64,000 nucleotides of DNA, taken from positions 1 to 64,000 of the forward strand of contig JAEDDX010000006.1 of assembly GCA_016293615.1 (NCBI GenBank), read 5' to 3'. Of the stretch, positions 1 to 8,937 are shown in pieces (position 1 is the first letter of the stretch; each line of letters opens with the position of its first letter). The notes beneath the pieces were generated by a model that was given only the letters and a program-made list of their open reading frames with translations, did not search any database and was not told the DNA's origin. A program made the translations under genes and the position numbers. This DNA comes from Acetatifactor sp. Lineage in GTDB: Bacteria; Bacillota; Clostridia; Lachnospirales; Lachnospiraceae.

Positions 1-182
1 TCATACATTTCCATAAATGCATCCAGGTCCGCTGCATCCCGAATCAACATAATCTCGTCAAAGTGTCCGGTATGAATATCTTTAAATCCAGCCACCTGTT
101 CTCCGGTACAAATGCTACATTTAAGAACTGCTTTCTTATTTGTTTTATCATATCGCGTCTTGTGTGGTTTCTTCTTAAACAT
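1..182 (-). CDS. Small ICE protein of unknown function, 3' end cut by window edge
   Basis: The minus-strand frame opens with ATG at 182 and stays open for 60 codons to the window edge, so the C-terminus is missing. The N-terminus is basic (starting MFKKKPHKTRYDK), followed by a CSIC pair of cysteines and the stretch GEQVAGFKDIHTG. Small proteins like this sit just downstream of VirB4 in Tn1549-like elements and are sometimes labelled aspartate dehydrogenase, a name nothing here supports. The cysteine pair could bind metal, but this is only a guess. It is the last visible gene of the conjugation operon. Confidence 0.6.
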   Translation of the reverse strand, partial: MFKKKPHKTRYDKTNKKAVLKCSICTGEQVAGFKDIHTGHFDEIMLIRDAADLDAFMEMY

Positions 183-200
183 AAGGAATACCTCATTTAT

Positions 201-240
201 AATCATCAAGGCCGGACATTCATCCGACCTCTTGATTATA
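201..240 (-). other. Imperfect stem-loop between virB4 and the next gene
   Basis: An imperfect inverted repeat (arms around ATCAAG..CCGGA and TCCGACCTCTTGAT) fills most of the 84-bp gap after virB4. It lacks a clear T-run on either side, so it may be an mRNA-stabilising or processing hairpin rather than a terminator. Confidence 0.35.
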
Positions 241-266
241 CTACAGATTTTATAAAATTTCATCTG

Positions 267-2645
267 TTATCCCTGCAACATTGCTTCTTTTTTCTTCTGT
301 TCCGCAATCTTTTCATGAATATTGGTGTTATACAGTTTGTAAAGGTCTGTATCCTTACTGATCTGGTTATCAAACGGAATTACTACTGAACCACACTTAA
401 TCAGTCCCATACCGGATGCAGTATTGGTTACGAACCGAAGCTGTGCCTCTGACACGCCGATTACCTCTGCCATCTTGGAGCTGTCCGTATTCGCCTGCTT
501 AAGGAGTGCCACGAACTCAGAGTTTGCAAGCATAGTTGTTGCAGTGTAGTTCTGTAACAGATCGACAACGTTCTGGGTAATACCCGTACATAAGCCACCC
601 TGCTTACGCACCTTTTTCCAAAGCTGCTGCAAATACTTAGCTGAATACTCGGAATTTAAGAGCACATGGAACTCATCAATATAGAGCCATGTTGCCTTAC
701 CCTTCTTACCGTTTTCCACAATCCTCTGCTGGATGGACTCCATCATTACAAGCATGGTAATCGGACTAAGCTCGGCACCAAGGTCCCTGATACCATACAC
801 AGTAAATCTATTATCCACATCCACATTGGTCTGGTGATTGAAGATATTCAGGGAACCGCTTACAAAAAGCTCAAGAGACAATGCAATATCCTTTGCTTCC
901 TCTTCCGGCTGTTCCAAAAGCAAATCATAAAAGTCACTCATAATCGGAATATACTTCTCCCTGCTTCTGGCAATGTCGATATAAAGCTTTCTCACGCATC
1001 TGTCAATAATGGACTTCTGACGGGAGTTTAAGCTGTCACCGATACACTGCTCACAAAGACCAAGCATGAACTCACCCTTTTCTCTTACCCAGCCCTTTGT
1101 ATCGTTCTGGTCAAGATTCCATACATCCATGGCAAGGGGGTTCACATAGTTATCCGTATAAGTAGACATATTAACAACGGTTCCCCCATAAGTCTCGGCA
1201 ATGTCAAAATACTCATTCATCGGGTCAATGACGATGATTTCATCATTACCGGATAAGAATACGCTTCCCATCTCCATCTTACAGAAAAAGGATTTACCGG
1301 AACCCGGAACCCCAAATACAAATCCGTTACCATTAATCAGTTTCTTACGGTTTCCCACATTGATGTTCTTACTTATCTGGTTGATACCATAGTAATTGCC
1401 ACCACTGTCGTTAAGCTCCTGCACGTTAAAAGGCATCAAAACTGCAAGGGACTGTGTAAGCATGGTTCTCATTGTTTCCACCTGTCTTACTCCAATCGGC
1501 AATGCTGTATTCAATGCCTCTCTCTGTTTCAGGAAATGCGTATCAATCGTACAGCTGTTACGCTTTCCAATGGTTTCGATTGTCTCACAGATACTGTCAA
1601 GCTCCTTCTTACTTTCAGCCATAACGATAATTGTCACGCCCACATAGAACAGACACTGGTCGTTCTCCCTGACATCATCCATAATCGCCTCTATCTCCCT
1701 TTTCTCGGTTCTCTTTGCATAAGAGATTTCCGTGGAAAAGTCATTGTTCTTATTACGGACTCTCTGCTGCTTGATGATATCCGATTCAATACCCAGATAC
1801 TTTTTCTGTAAGGTCTTTGTTGTAAGATCCTTCGGTACGGGAACCACATCAATGCTTGTAATGGAGTGAACCGGCAGTGAAGTAATCTCATTGATGAAAC
1901 GGTCTGACAGGCTGCTGGGATACTTCTTGATGAATAAAGCCTTACAGAACTTGCTCTCATCCTCAAAGTGATCCGGGAAGAACTTAATCATTCCGTTGCA
2001 TAAATCATTCTTGAAATCTGCTCCTACCTTCTTTGCTTCCTTCAGACTAAAGTTGAAGCTGTTTTCATCTCCAAGATGGTAATAGTCATAAAGCACCTTG
2101 ATTCTTTCATCACCCGAAAGTGGTACAATCTCTGCACCAAGCTCAATAAATGCCTTATGAATGGTCGCCTCCAAAGTGGCAAACTGTGCCTTTGCCTCTT
2201 CAAAGTTCTTTCTCTCAATCGTGATGGTTAAGTATCTCTCCTGTTCAATACCCTGTCTTCCCTCACGAATCTTTTCCTCGATAATATCATTATAAATCTT
2301 ACGGAAATGGTCATATCCGTCATCACAATAGGCAAGCAGTACCTTCTCTCTGAGGTCAATCATGTTCTTATTCTTGTTATTCACGGTAATCTTAAAATTA
2401 CAGTCAAGAGAATTTAAGAACTTGCAATATCTCTCAAAAATACCAATCTGCTCATCCTCGGTTGCAGTTGTGTAATTGATGTCCTGAAAGCGGTAACACT
2501 TGCTGTACCTGTTTCTTGCGACCTCGAAAATACCATTTTCCGCAACTGCCATTATCTCAATGGTTTCCTGTATGGATTTTGGAGTTTTATACAAAGGCTC
2601 GCTGGCTTTCTTAAGCTCCTTAAATCCGTCTGCAAATAAACCCAT
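267..2645 (-). CDS. virB4: VirB4/TraE-like conjugation ATPase
   Basis: This is the energising ATPase of the type IV secretion channel that moves ICE DNA. The 792-residue length suits the Firmicutes CD1110/TrsE group. A Walker A motif GVPGSGKS lies near residues 444-451, and Walker-B-like ATWLYIDEFH follows in the C-terminal half. The N-terminal ~400 residues are the less conserved VirB4 domain. The start ATG is preceded by a GGAAGG-type site. It lies downstream of prgI (VirB3-like), virB6-like and the pilin gene, the usual order for this type of element. No truncation is seen. The family assignment is firm; the precise subfamily is inferred from gene order. Confidence 0.93.
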   Translation of the reverse strand: MGLFADGFKELKKASEPLYKTPKSIQETIEIMAVAENGIFEVARNRYSKCYRFQDINYTTATEDEQIGIFERYCKFLNSLDCNFKITVNNKNKNMIDLREKVLLAYCDDGYDHFRKIYNDIIEEKIREGRQGIEQERYLTITIERKNFEEAKAQFATLEATIHKAFIELGAEIVPLSGDERIKVLYDYYHLGDENSFNFSLKEAKKVGADFKNDLCNGMIKFFPDHFEDESKFCKALFIKKYPSSLSDRFINEITSLPVHSITSIDVVPVPKDLTTKTLQKKYLGIESDIIKQQRVRNKNNDFSTEISYAKRTEKREIEAIMDDVRENDQCLFYVGVTIIVMAESKKELDSICETIETIGKRNSCTIDTHFLKQREALNTALPIGVRQVETMRTMLTQSLAVLMPFNVQELNDSGGNYYGINQISKNINVGNRKKLINGNGFVFGVPGSGKSFFCKMEMGSVFLSGNDEIIVIDPMNEYFDIAETYGGTVVNMSTYTDNYVNPLAMDVWNLDQNDTKGWVREKGEFMLGLCEQCIGDSLNSRQKSIIDRCVRKLYIDIARSREKYIPIMSDFYDLLLEQPEEEAKDIALSLELFVSGSLNIFNHQTNVDVDNRFTVYGIRDLGAELSPITMLVMMESIQQRIVENGKKGKATWLYIDEFHVLLNSEYSAKYLQQLWKKVRKQGGLCTGITQNVVDLLQNYTATTMLANSEFVALLKQANTDSSKMAEVIGVSEAQLRFVTNTASGMGLIKCGSVVIPFDNQISKDTDLYKLYNTNIHEKIAEQKKKEAMLQG

Positions 2646-2693
2646 ATCTTTTCTACCTTCCTTTCTGCTTTACGCTTTCCTTATGGATTCACG

Positions 2694-2722
2694 CACCACA
2701 CCGGGAACAACCCCGGCTGGTG
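2694..2722 (-). other. GC-rich hairpin between prgI and virB4
   Basis: The 118-bp gap between prgI and virB4 carries a strong stem (CACCA..CCGGG / CCCGG..TGGTG) with a six-base loop. No T-run follows on the minus strand, so read-through into virB4 is expected. It may set mRNA stability or processing between the two genes. No small gene was recognised in this gap. Confidence 0.4.
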
Positions 2723-2763
2723 CCCGGATTGCTCCCCAAAGGAAGTCAATCAATTCTGGTTAC

Positions 2764-3282
2764 TTATCTTGTTGCCTTGTAAATAACAAGTCCTGCCACA
2801 GCTGCAACAACAGCCGCAATCATTCCAATCAGAATACCTTTTGTTTTTCTCTTCATAGCCTCAAAATCCTCCTTATTCCTGGTATTGTCGGTTACTTCCG
2901 GTTTTGCTCCCTTCCCGGCTTTTTTCTTCTTACCAGTGTTACTTTGTTCTGCCTCGTAAGCTTTAATTGTCTGCTCACTCTCCGTTGACACATAAGTCAA
3001 AGCCTTATTATGGAACATAAACTGAAGCTTTTTCCCCATATACTCGTAAAAGTTCATCCCGTTATAGGAATAGAACCCGCCAAGGGCAATCGGTGCCACA
3101 CAGGGAATTGCAACATAGGCTGCCCCCGTAAGACCGATATATTTATAAAGCAGAAGAACCAGTCCTCCGCCTACTACCACACTTGCCACAGAAAACAGCA
3201 GCTGTCTGGCAGTAAGTCCAAGAGCCACGGTTTCCTGATAGCGGTCAATATCCTTATTGATTTCAATTACCAATGTTCTCAC
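2764..3282 (-). CDS. PrgI family (VirB3-like) membrane protein of the transfer channel
   Basis: 172 residues. Two adjacent hydrophobic segments lie at about residues 28-70, after a short N-terminal strand (VIEINKDIDRYQETV), as in PrgI/VirB3-like proteins that act with VirB4 at the membrane. A third hydrophobic segment ends the protein after a Lys-rich linker (KKKKAGKGAK), which is longer than in minimal PrgI proteins. The start codon is GTG overlapping the upstream stop (GTGA), suggesting translational coupling to the DUF4313 gene. Confidence 0.8.
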   Translation of the reverse strand: MRTLVIEINKDIDRYQETVALGLTARQLLFSVASVVVGGGLVLLLYKYIGLTGAAYVAIPCVAPIALGGFYSYNGMNFYEYMGKKLQFMFHNKALTYVSTESEQTIKAYEAEQSNTGKKKKAGKGAKPEVTDNTRNKEDFEAMKRKTKGILIGMIAAVVAAVAGLVIYKATR

Positions 3283-3677
3283 CTCGCTTTCTCTGTCACT
3301 TTTGTTTCCCTGCCTTTTCCAATACCCGTTTCATACACCTGCATCCCGTCCGGGCACAGTTCCCTCAGTCTGTCCACATTGAACAGATAAAGAGGATATT
3401 CACAAAATCCGCTTCGTTTCATAAGTCCCGTAAATTCACCCAGCTCATTGTCAGCGATAAACTTCTCAAGCTCCGGCATGTTGTTAAGGTCCACATATCC
3501 GCAGTAATCAGGGACTTTACCCATGAGATTTACAGTCAAATCCCCGTAAGGCTCCGGGTACTCCCCCTGCTCAACAAGACCAATATACATACACCCGTTA
3601 TTCAGATAAGTATTGATTTCCAGAGATACCTTAATCTCTCCTCCGTACTGGCTCTGTAAGTTTAATGTCTTTTCCAT
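3279..3677 (-). CDS. DUF4313 family protein
   Basis: 132 residues, soluble, no signal peptide. The middle (VPDYCGYVDLNNMPELEKFI) and C-terminal part (GFCEYPLYLFNVDRLREL) match my recollection of DUF4313, a short domain common in Firmicutes ICEs, often next to conjugation genes. Its function is unknown; a role resembling antirestriction has been suggested only by context. It starts 12 bp after the VirB6-like gene and its stop overlaps the GTG of prgI. Confidence 0.7.
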   Translation of the reverse strand: MEKTLNLQSQYGGEIKVSLEINTYLNNGCMYIGLVEQGEYPEPYGDLTVNLMGKVPDYCGYVDLNNMPELEKFIADNELGEFTGLMKRSGFCEYPLYLFNVDRLRELCPDGMQVYETGIGKGRETKVTEKAR

Positions 3678-3689
3678 CTGGCACCCTCC

Positions 3690-4532
3690 TTATAATCCTA
3701 ATGCTTTGCTTGTCAGTGACTGTGCACCCTTGACACTTCCCACGGTCATGGCAATCGTAAATGTCATTTCACACAGGTAAATAAGGGTCTTTGCCCAGTC
3801 CGCATAGCTGCCCGTAAAGGACGGAAGCCCTGCACTGATAAAGGCATTGCACACGATAATTGCAAGTGCCATGGTGACAGCTTCCAACACAACGGATAAA
3901 AAGTATTTACAGTAAGTAACTGCTGTATGACTTACCGTTCTGTTTCCACCCATTGTTGAGAATGCAATCGCACCAAGAGGCACAATGATCAGAATCTTAA
4001 GGAACCTGAAATATACCGTGTAGATAACGAAAAAGCCACAAATAATTACAATAATGGACAATAATGCTGCCAGAATGAGCATTACTAGACTTTCTCCAAA
4101 TCCCAGATTCTTAATGACATCAGCCTGTGTGCTGTCGATGCTCAGTGTGACTGTTGTTCCGGCAGTCATTAGATTTACCAGATTTCCTATGGATGTGAAG
4201 AATGCCTTCATAATCGTGACATTATTTGCCACAAACCATTCCGCCAGTCCTAACCGGATAAGCATACGAAGAATTGCTTCAAATCGCATTTCCTCTTTCA
4301 CATCCACACTCTCCGAGCAAAAACCTATGACAAAGAACAATACCACCAGGGAAGAGCCAACCGCTACGAAGATCGGCTCTATTCCCTCAATGATTGCCCA
4401 CGGACCGCCGCCCTTGAAATTCACGGGCGACTGTCCAAGCATTGAAAACACCAGTGATATCTGGTTATTCCAGAAACCAAATACCATTTCAAGCAAAGCA
4501 AGGATTTTGTCTCCAAGTTTAAAAATATCCAT
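3690..4532 (-). CDS. VirB6/TrbL-like polytopic channel protein
   Basis: 280 residues with about six hydrophobic segments spread along the chain (for example near residues 55-75, 145-185, 190-215 and 240-275) and little charge between them. This is the pattern of VirB6/TrbL inner-membrane channel components, and the CD1112-type protein normally occupies this place between the pilin-like gene and PrgI. No cleavable signal peptide is obvious. The identification rests on topology and gene order more than on diagnostic motifs. Confidence 0.78.
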   Translation of the reverse strand: MDIFKLGDKILALLEMVFGFWNNQISLVFSMLGQSPVNFKGGGPWAIIEGIEPIFVAVGSSLVVLFFVIGFCSESVDVKEEMRFEAILRMLIRLGLAEWFVANNVTIMKAFFTSIGNLVNLMTAGTTVTLSIDSTQADVIKNLGFGESLVMLILAALLSIIVIICGFFVIYTVYFRFLKILIIVPLGAIAFSTMGGNRTVSHTAVTYCKYFLSVVLEAVTMALAIIVCNAFISAGLPSFTGSYADWAKTLIYLCEMTFTIAMTVGSVKGAQSLTSKALGL

Positions 4533-4579
4533 ACTTGTTACATCTCCTTCCTACCGTATTTGGGTACTCCTTCTGCATC

Positions 4580-4903
4580 TTAGAAGCCTAAGAATGTCAA
4601 CACTGTAGAAATACCTGCCATCATAACACCGGCAACGATACCCTTAAGAGCAGAGTTCATGGTAGAAGAATCCTGCTGCTGATATGCCTGTGCAAACTCC
4701 ATTACGTTCTTCGCAAGGATAATTACACCGACCGCACCGATCACTGCGATAACCAGCGTTTTCAGATTGTCAAGCGGCTGTGTAACTGCCGAAGTACCGG
4801 TTCCTGCCGCAAAGCAGGTTGTGGTCATCTGACTCATCATCATTCCCATACCGCATAAAGCCGGTACTAACTTCTTTTTCATTCCTCCCAAAAATCCCTT
4901 CAT
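4580..4903 (-). CDS. VirB2-like conjugative pilin (Maff2-type small membrane protein)
   Basis: From the ATG at 4903, set by an ideal GGAGGTAGCAAC site, the product is 107 residues. It has a basic N-terminus, a signal-peptide-like hydrophobic stretch ending near CFAAG, then two membrane segments (LVIAVIGAVGVIILA and IVAGVMMAGISTVLTFLGF) separated by a short polar loop with QAYQQQD. That is the architecture of VirB2/TrbC pilins; Firmicutes versions are often called Maff2. A longer frame from 5020 exists, but its extra N-terminus is polar and has a poorer ribosome site. A terminator-like hairpin lies upstream, so pilin dose may be set separately. Confidence 0.72.
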   Translation of the reverse strand: MKGFLGGMKKKLVPALCGMGMMMSQMTTTCFAAGTGTSAVTQPLDNLKTLVIAVIGAVGVIILAKNVMEFAQAYQQQDSSTMNSALKGIVAGVMMAGISTVLTFLGF

Positions 4904-4991
4904 GTTGCTACCTCCATTTCTTTTGTTGTTTGTTGTTACTGCTGTCTTTTCTGTCTTCATAATCAAAAATCTCCTTTTCAAGTTTGGGGCA

Positions 4992-5025
4992 GAAAAAAGC
5001 CGCATATCCTTCTGATACACGGCTT
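4992..5025 (-). terminator. Terminator-like hairpin between traG and the pilin gene
   Basis: On the minus strand a 12-bp stem with two mismatches (AAGCCG..TATC / GATA..CGGCTT) is followed at once by TTTTTTC. It lies inside the transfer operon, 89 bp before the pilin start, so it probably acts as a partial terminator or attenuator. Confidence 0.6.
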
Positions 5026-5055
5026 ATTCCTGCGTTATTAGTTTCTCTATGAAAA

Positions 5056-5099
5056 CGGGATAATCCCGGTAAGTAAAGTAAGGTCGGACTTTCTCCGAC
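5056..5099 (-). other. Two small hairpins after traG
   Basis: Two compact inverted repeats, GTCGGA/TCCGAC at 5083-5099 and CGGGAT/ATCCCG at 5056-5068, lie just after the traG stop and before the terminator-like hairpin at 4992-5025. They may be mRNA processing or stability elements separating traG from the pilin message. Confidence 0.35.
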
Positions 5100-5128
5100 A
5101 TGTTGCTGCAATAACCACCTCCCTCTTT

Positions 5129-7300
5129 CTAATGCTCCGAAAGATACTGCTCCCGTATCTTAGCCATATCGCCCGGCGATGTCTTCGGATAAAAGAAGGA
5201 TAGTATCACAGACTTAGGAATTCTGGCATCCATTGCCTTACGAAGCTCCGCTTTCTGCTCCTCGGAATAATTCCAGTGCATCATACGATTCGTAATGCTG
5301 TCCTCCCAGTCCGTATCTTTCTTTTCATCCGGTATCTCATCCACACGCTCCTGCTCCGGCTCTTCGGAATACTCCAGTTCATTATCCTGCGTGCTGTTAA
5401 GCTTTGCCTTCTCGCTTTCTTCCTCAAGCTCCGAAAAACGCCTGCTCAATTCCAAATCTCCCAGCATCATAAATTCATCATAGGTCAATGAATCTATATA
5501 GATATTCTCGCCCTTCTTCTGAAGCTTTTCATAATGCTCCACTGCCCGCTTTGACAGAATTTCAAAGGGTGGACCAATGAGATTGTTCTTCACATCTATC
5601 TGATGCACATAGGGTTCTCCCTTTCCATCCGCAGTCTGATTAAACATCGGATGTGCAAACGGTATATACTTATTATCCAGAATCGGATCGAACCCACGGA
5701 TAAAAATAATACATTTCTTGTTATCCAGTTTTCTCACTTCATCCGGTGTAAAGATCTCACGACCAAGAACATCGTAGTTTCTTGATGAGCTTCCCTGTCT
5801 GCCTTTTGTCTCTCCGCTTGACTTCTTATCAATCGTGCCTTTGCCCAAAAGCTCCGACACATACTTATGGGTACTCTGCTCATTGCCTCCAAGATAGATG
5901 AAGGTATCGCAGTTGCCCGGTATCGTCTCCCAGGTATCCTTAAACAGTGCCTTTAGCTGTGCAAAGTTCTGTATAATGATAATCGAACTGATTTCCCTGC
6001 TTCGCATGGTGGAAAGCAGCGAACAGTAGTCATCTGGCAATGCGACATTGGCGAACTCATCAAGCATAAATGTTACATGAATCGGGAGTCTTCCTCCGCA
6101 GTTAAAATCTGCCTGATAATACAGCTCCTGAAATATCTGTGTGTATAACATACCAATGATAAAGTTGTAAGACTTATCACTATCCGGTATGACACAGAAC
6201 AGCGCTGTCTTTGTCTCCCCATCCCCGTTTACACCAATACCGATATCAGCAAGGTTTAGCTCATCCTTGGATAAAAGCCTTAGTACCTGCTTATTCTCAA
6301 GAAAAGCAAGTCTTGAGTTAGCACTGATAATAATAGAACGGACCGTATCGCCTGCACCACGCATACACTTGTTGTACTGCTTTACCGCCGGGTGATTCGC
6401 TCCAAGCGGTGAGTTTTCTTCCAGAAACTTCATACGAACATCCAGCCTTGAAGGCTTTCCCTGCTCCGTCACTTCTGCTTCTCCAAGCAACTTTAATACC
6501 GTTTCAAAGTTTCTCCGGCTCGGCTTTTCTTCCAGCCACACATAATATAAGATTGCCTGTAGAAACAATCCTTCCGCTTTCTCCCAGAACGGGTCGGAAG
6601 GGGTTGCCCCTTTCGGTGTCGTATTACTGATAAGGTTGGTAATAAGCTTTACCACATCCGTCTCTTCACGGATATAGGAAAACGGATTGTAACAGTCTGA
6701 CTTATCCATCTCAAGCAGATTGATAACCTTCACATTGTAGCCATTGTTCTTTAACATCTGACCACAGCTTCTTAGGATTTCTCCCTTCGGGTCGGTACAG
6801 ATAAAGGAACAGTTATGGGGCATCTGCATCAGATTTGGCTTTACCTCATAGAATGTCTTTCCTGCACCGGAACCGCCACAGATAAGAATGTTACCGTTTA
6901 ACTTAAGCCTTCTGAAATCCAGTGACATCTTCACATTCTGGCTTAAAATACGGTTAAAGTTTTCATCCTTATCCATCAGAATCTTGTTTACCTTCGCCGG
7001 TGATTCCAACTTGGCTGTACCAAATTCCCTGCCGGGCATATAATTCCTCTGACTGGTGTAATACATAACAACAGCCATAGCGTAGACAACTACAACTATG
7101 GCTATCATTTTCACTGTATTCTCATTAAAATAATTTGTAAACGGAGCTTCACATACAGCACTGAACCTGTCAAAAAATTCCATTAGTTCAATGCCTTCCT
7201 CCCAAGCTCCCCCAATCAGATATCCCAGATACCCGGCAAGGACTGCACCAAGTAACAAAAAGACCATTGAAGGTTTCTTCTTACTTGTCTGCATAGGCAC
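5129..7300 (-). CDS. traG: VirD4/TraG-like type IV coupling protein
   Basis: 723 residues. The coupling ATPase brings the relaxase-DNA complex to the transfer channel. Two N-terminal membrane segments (about residues 12-32 and 60-82) are followed by Walker A CGGSGAGKT near residues 141-149 and a Walker-B-like VTFMLDEFANVAL near residue 415. The ICGGSGAGKT...FICTDPKGE layout is typical of the CD1115/TraG group. The C-terminal 100 residues are acidic and probably an appendage for relaxosome contact. The gene overlaps the PcfB-like stop by one base, so the two are likely translationally coupled. Confidence 0.93.
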   Translation of the reverse strand: MPMQTSKKKPSMVFLLLGAVLAGYLGYLIGGAWEEGIELMEFFDRFSAVCEAPFTNYFNENTVKMIAIVVVVYAMAVVMYYTSQRNYMPGREFGTAKLESPAKVNKILMDKDENFNRILSQNVKMSLDFRRLKLNGNILICGGSGAGKTFYEVKPNLMQMPHNCSFICTDPKGEILRSCGQMLKNNGYNVKVINLLEMDKSDCYNPFSYIREETDVVKLITNLISNTTPKGATPSDPFWEKAEGLFLQAILYYVWLEEKPSRRNFETVLKLLGEAEVTEQGKPSRLDVRMKFLEENSPLGANHPAVKQYNKCMRGAGDTVRSIIISANSRLAFLENKQVLRLLSKDELNLADIGIGVNGDGETKTALFCVIPDSDKSYNFIIGMLYTQIFQELYYQADFNCGGRLPIHVTFMLDEFANVALPDDYCSLLSTMRSREISSIIIIQNFAQLKALFKDTWETIPGNCDTFIYLGGNEQSTHKYVSELLGKGTIDKKSSGETKGRQGSSSRNYDVLGREIFTPDEVRKLDNKKCIIFIRGFDPILDNKYIPFAHPMFNQTADGKGEPYVHQIDVKNNLIGPPFEILSKRAVEHYEKLQKKGENIYIDSLTYDEFMMLGDLELSRRFSELEEESEKAKLNSTQDNELEYSEEPEQERVDEIPDEKKDTDWEDSITNRMMHWNYSEEQKAELRKAMDARIPKSVILSFFYPKTSPGDMAKIREQYLSEH

Positions 7301-8430
7301 TACCTCTTCTTAACGGTTGTGGTGGTTTTCTGCTTCACAGTCTTTGTCTTGGTTGTTTCCTTTGCCTGTGTCTTTTCATACTTCTCACGCACGGAAGCCT
7401 CCACCTTGTCATAATGACTGTACAGCTCCTCGCCACGCTTGGTTTCCACAACCCTGTTTTCCTCGTCATATAGCTTATAATTCTTGCTACTGTCAATAAA
7501 GGTCAGCATGGTCTTTCCATTGTGAATATCCATGATATTCTCCTTATTAAGCCAGACATACCTTGCATTCTCTCCCCACGTTCCCGGGATTCTGGTTTTA
7601 ACCGCATGATCATTCTCCTGCACAATCAATGTCTTACTGATTGTGACATCTGAAAGGTTTGCATTCTTGGATGCCGATACTGCCATCATTCTCTCTGCTA
7701 GATTCTGATAGCCCTTAATCCGGTTCATAAACGCATCCCTGTCCATGATAACCTTATGCTCCCCGGCTTCATCCTTTGCCCCCAGAACACCAATCGTTTC
7801 CAACTGCTTTAACACGGTTTCTGCCTGCGACTGGTTAATACTGAAATTCTCCTGTACTGCGTCCACACTGATACTCTGCTTCTCCATGGCAAACAGCCCG
7901 ACCTTTTCAATCAGACCGTCCATGGCTGCACTGGCTCTCGCCCCTTCCGCAGTGTGGACTTTCTCGTTTCCCATTTTCTGACTCTTAAGGAAATCCATCA
8001 GCCTGCCAAGCTGTTTTTCATCCCCGTTTTTTAGGTAGTCATCAAATGTTGCAATACGACCAAAGCTGAGCTTCTGTATCATCATGTTCACTCGTGGCAC
8101 TGCTTCCGTATGAAAGATAACTTCACTGAGACCATCCTTCTTATTCACATCCGGCAATACAGAATATAAAATTCCATACTTCTTTGCCATCTTCTCAACC
8201 TTCTTCATATCTTTGGTTTCAAACTGCAGCACCTGAAGGTCGCCGCCCTTCATCAGAAGCTTTCGCATGGATGTCTTACCAAGCGATTTCTCATAGTCAA
8301 GCATTCCCTTCAAAAAGTCGATTGCCTTCTGCATGGCACCTAATCCTCCACTGCCCACCTTCATTGCAATCTCAATTCCGTCATAGGCTACACGGATAAT
8401 CTGTACCGCTTCCTGAATCTCTTCTGCCAT
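7300..8430 (-). CDS. PcfB-like (DUF3801) conjugation accessory protein
   Basis: 376 residues, soluble. The first ~150 residues match the PcfB/DUF3801 pattern, including FLKGMLDYEKSLGKTSMRKL and a motif around FETKDMKKVEKMAKKYGI. PcfB of pCF10 helps dock the relaxosome to the TraG/VirD4 coupling protein, and here it lies directly upstream of traG with a one-base overlap. The C-terminal 220 residues are longer than minimal PcfB proteins, include a likely winged-helix-like region (residues ~165-240) and end in a Lys/Thr-rich tail (KTKTVKQKTTTTVKKR). Confidence 0.75.
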   Translation of the reverse strand: MAEEIQEAVQIIRVAYDGIEIAMKVGSGGLGAMQKAIDFLKGMLDYEKSLGKTSMRKLLMKGGDLQVLQFETKDMKKVEKMAKKYGILYSVLPDVNKKDGLSEVIFHTEAVPRVNMMIQKLSFGRIATFDDYLKNGDEKQLGRLMDFLKSQKMGNEKVHTAEGARASAAMDGLIEKVGLFAMEKQSISVDAVQENFSINQSQAETVLKQLETIGVLGAKDEAGEHKVIMDRDAFMNRIKGYQNLAERMMAVSASKNANLSDVTISKTLIVQENDHAVKTRIPGTWGENARYVWLNKENIMDIHNGKTMLTFIDSSKNYKLYDEENRVVETKRGEELYSHYDKVEASVREKYEKTQAKETTKTKTVKQKTTTTVKKR

Positions 8431-8442
8431 ATACGTCCCTCC

Positions 8443-8928
8443 TTACAACACCGGTTCCCTGAGAGTGCATTTCGGAGCATACTGTTCGGACTGTTCTTCC
8501 TCTTTGGTCTCTTCGTCCTCTTCCTCCTGCCTGCTTCTGCTCTCATTGACCTTTTCCTTGATTTCCTCTGCATCTGCCCTTCTAACCTGTTCTTCCGTTA
8601 CATCTACTCCATAAGCGGTAAGCACTTCCGCAAGACGGTTGATTGCCTTCTCCTCTTCAATCCGGTACATCTCAATGGATACCAGCAGATTCTCAATCTG
8701 ACTTACCCATACAGGTTTCATGTCAATCATGCTCATATACTGCTCCATTACCTTTTCGGATTCCTGATCATTCTCACAGGCAGCCAGTTCATCAATCAGC
8801 TGATTGGTTAAGGTCTTGTCTCCGCTTCGGAATGCAAACTGAACAACAAATTCCTTCTCCTTGTCAGAAAAGCCATGCTTTGTTTTACACAGACTTGTTA
8901 CTGTCTCATTAATAATCGTTAAACCCAT
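8443..8928 (-). CDS. Hypothetical ICE protein with Glu-rich tail
   Basis: 161 residues, not recognised. The first ~110 residues look helical and begin with GLTIINETVTSLCKTKHGFSDKEKEFVVQFAF. The last 40 are highly acidic (EEEDEETKEEEQSEQ). No membrane segment or signal peptide. It lies between the coiled-coil gene and the PcfB-like gene with gaps of about 10 bp, so it is in the relaxosome/coupling operon and may act with those proteins; this is inference from position only. Confidence 0.6.
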   Translation of the reverse strand: MGLTIINETVTSLCKTKHGFSDKEKEFVVQFAFRSGDKTLTNQLIDELAACENDQESEKVMEQYMSMIDMKPVWVSQIENLLVSIEMYRIEEEKAINRLAEVLTAYGVDVTEEQVRRADAEEIKEKVNESRSRQEEEDEETKEEEQSEQYAPKCTLREPVL

Positions 8929-8937
8929 CGCTTCCTC

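Noticed and set aside
4908..5111. 67-residue frame upstream of the pilin
   Set aside because: It spans the terminator-like hairpin and the pilin's ribosome site, and has no family or strong ribosome site.
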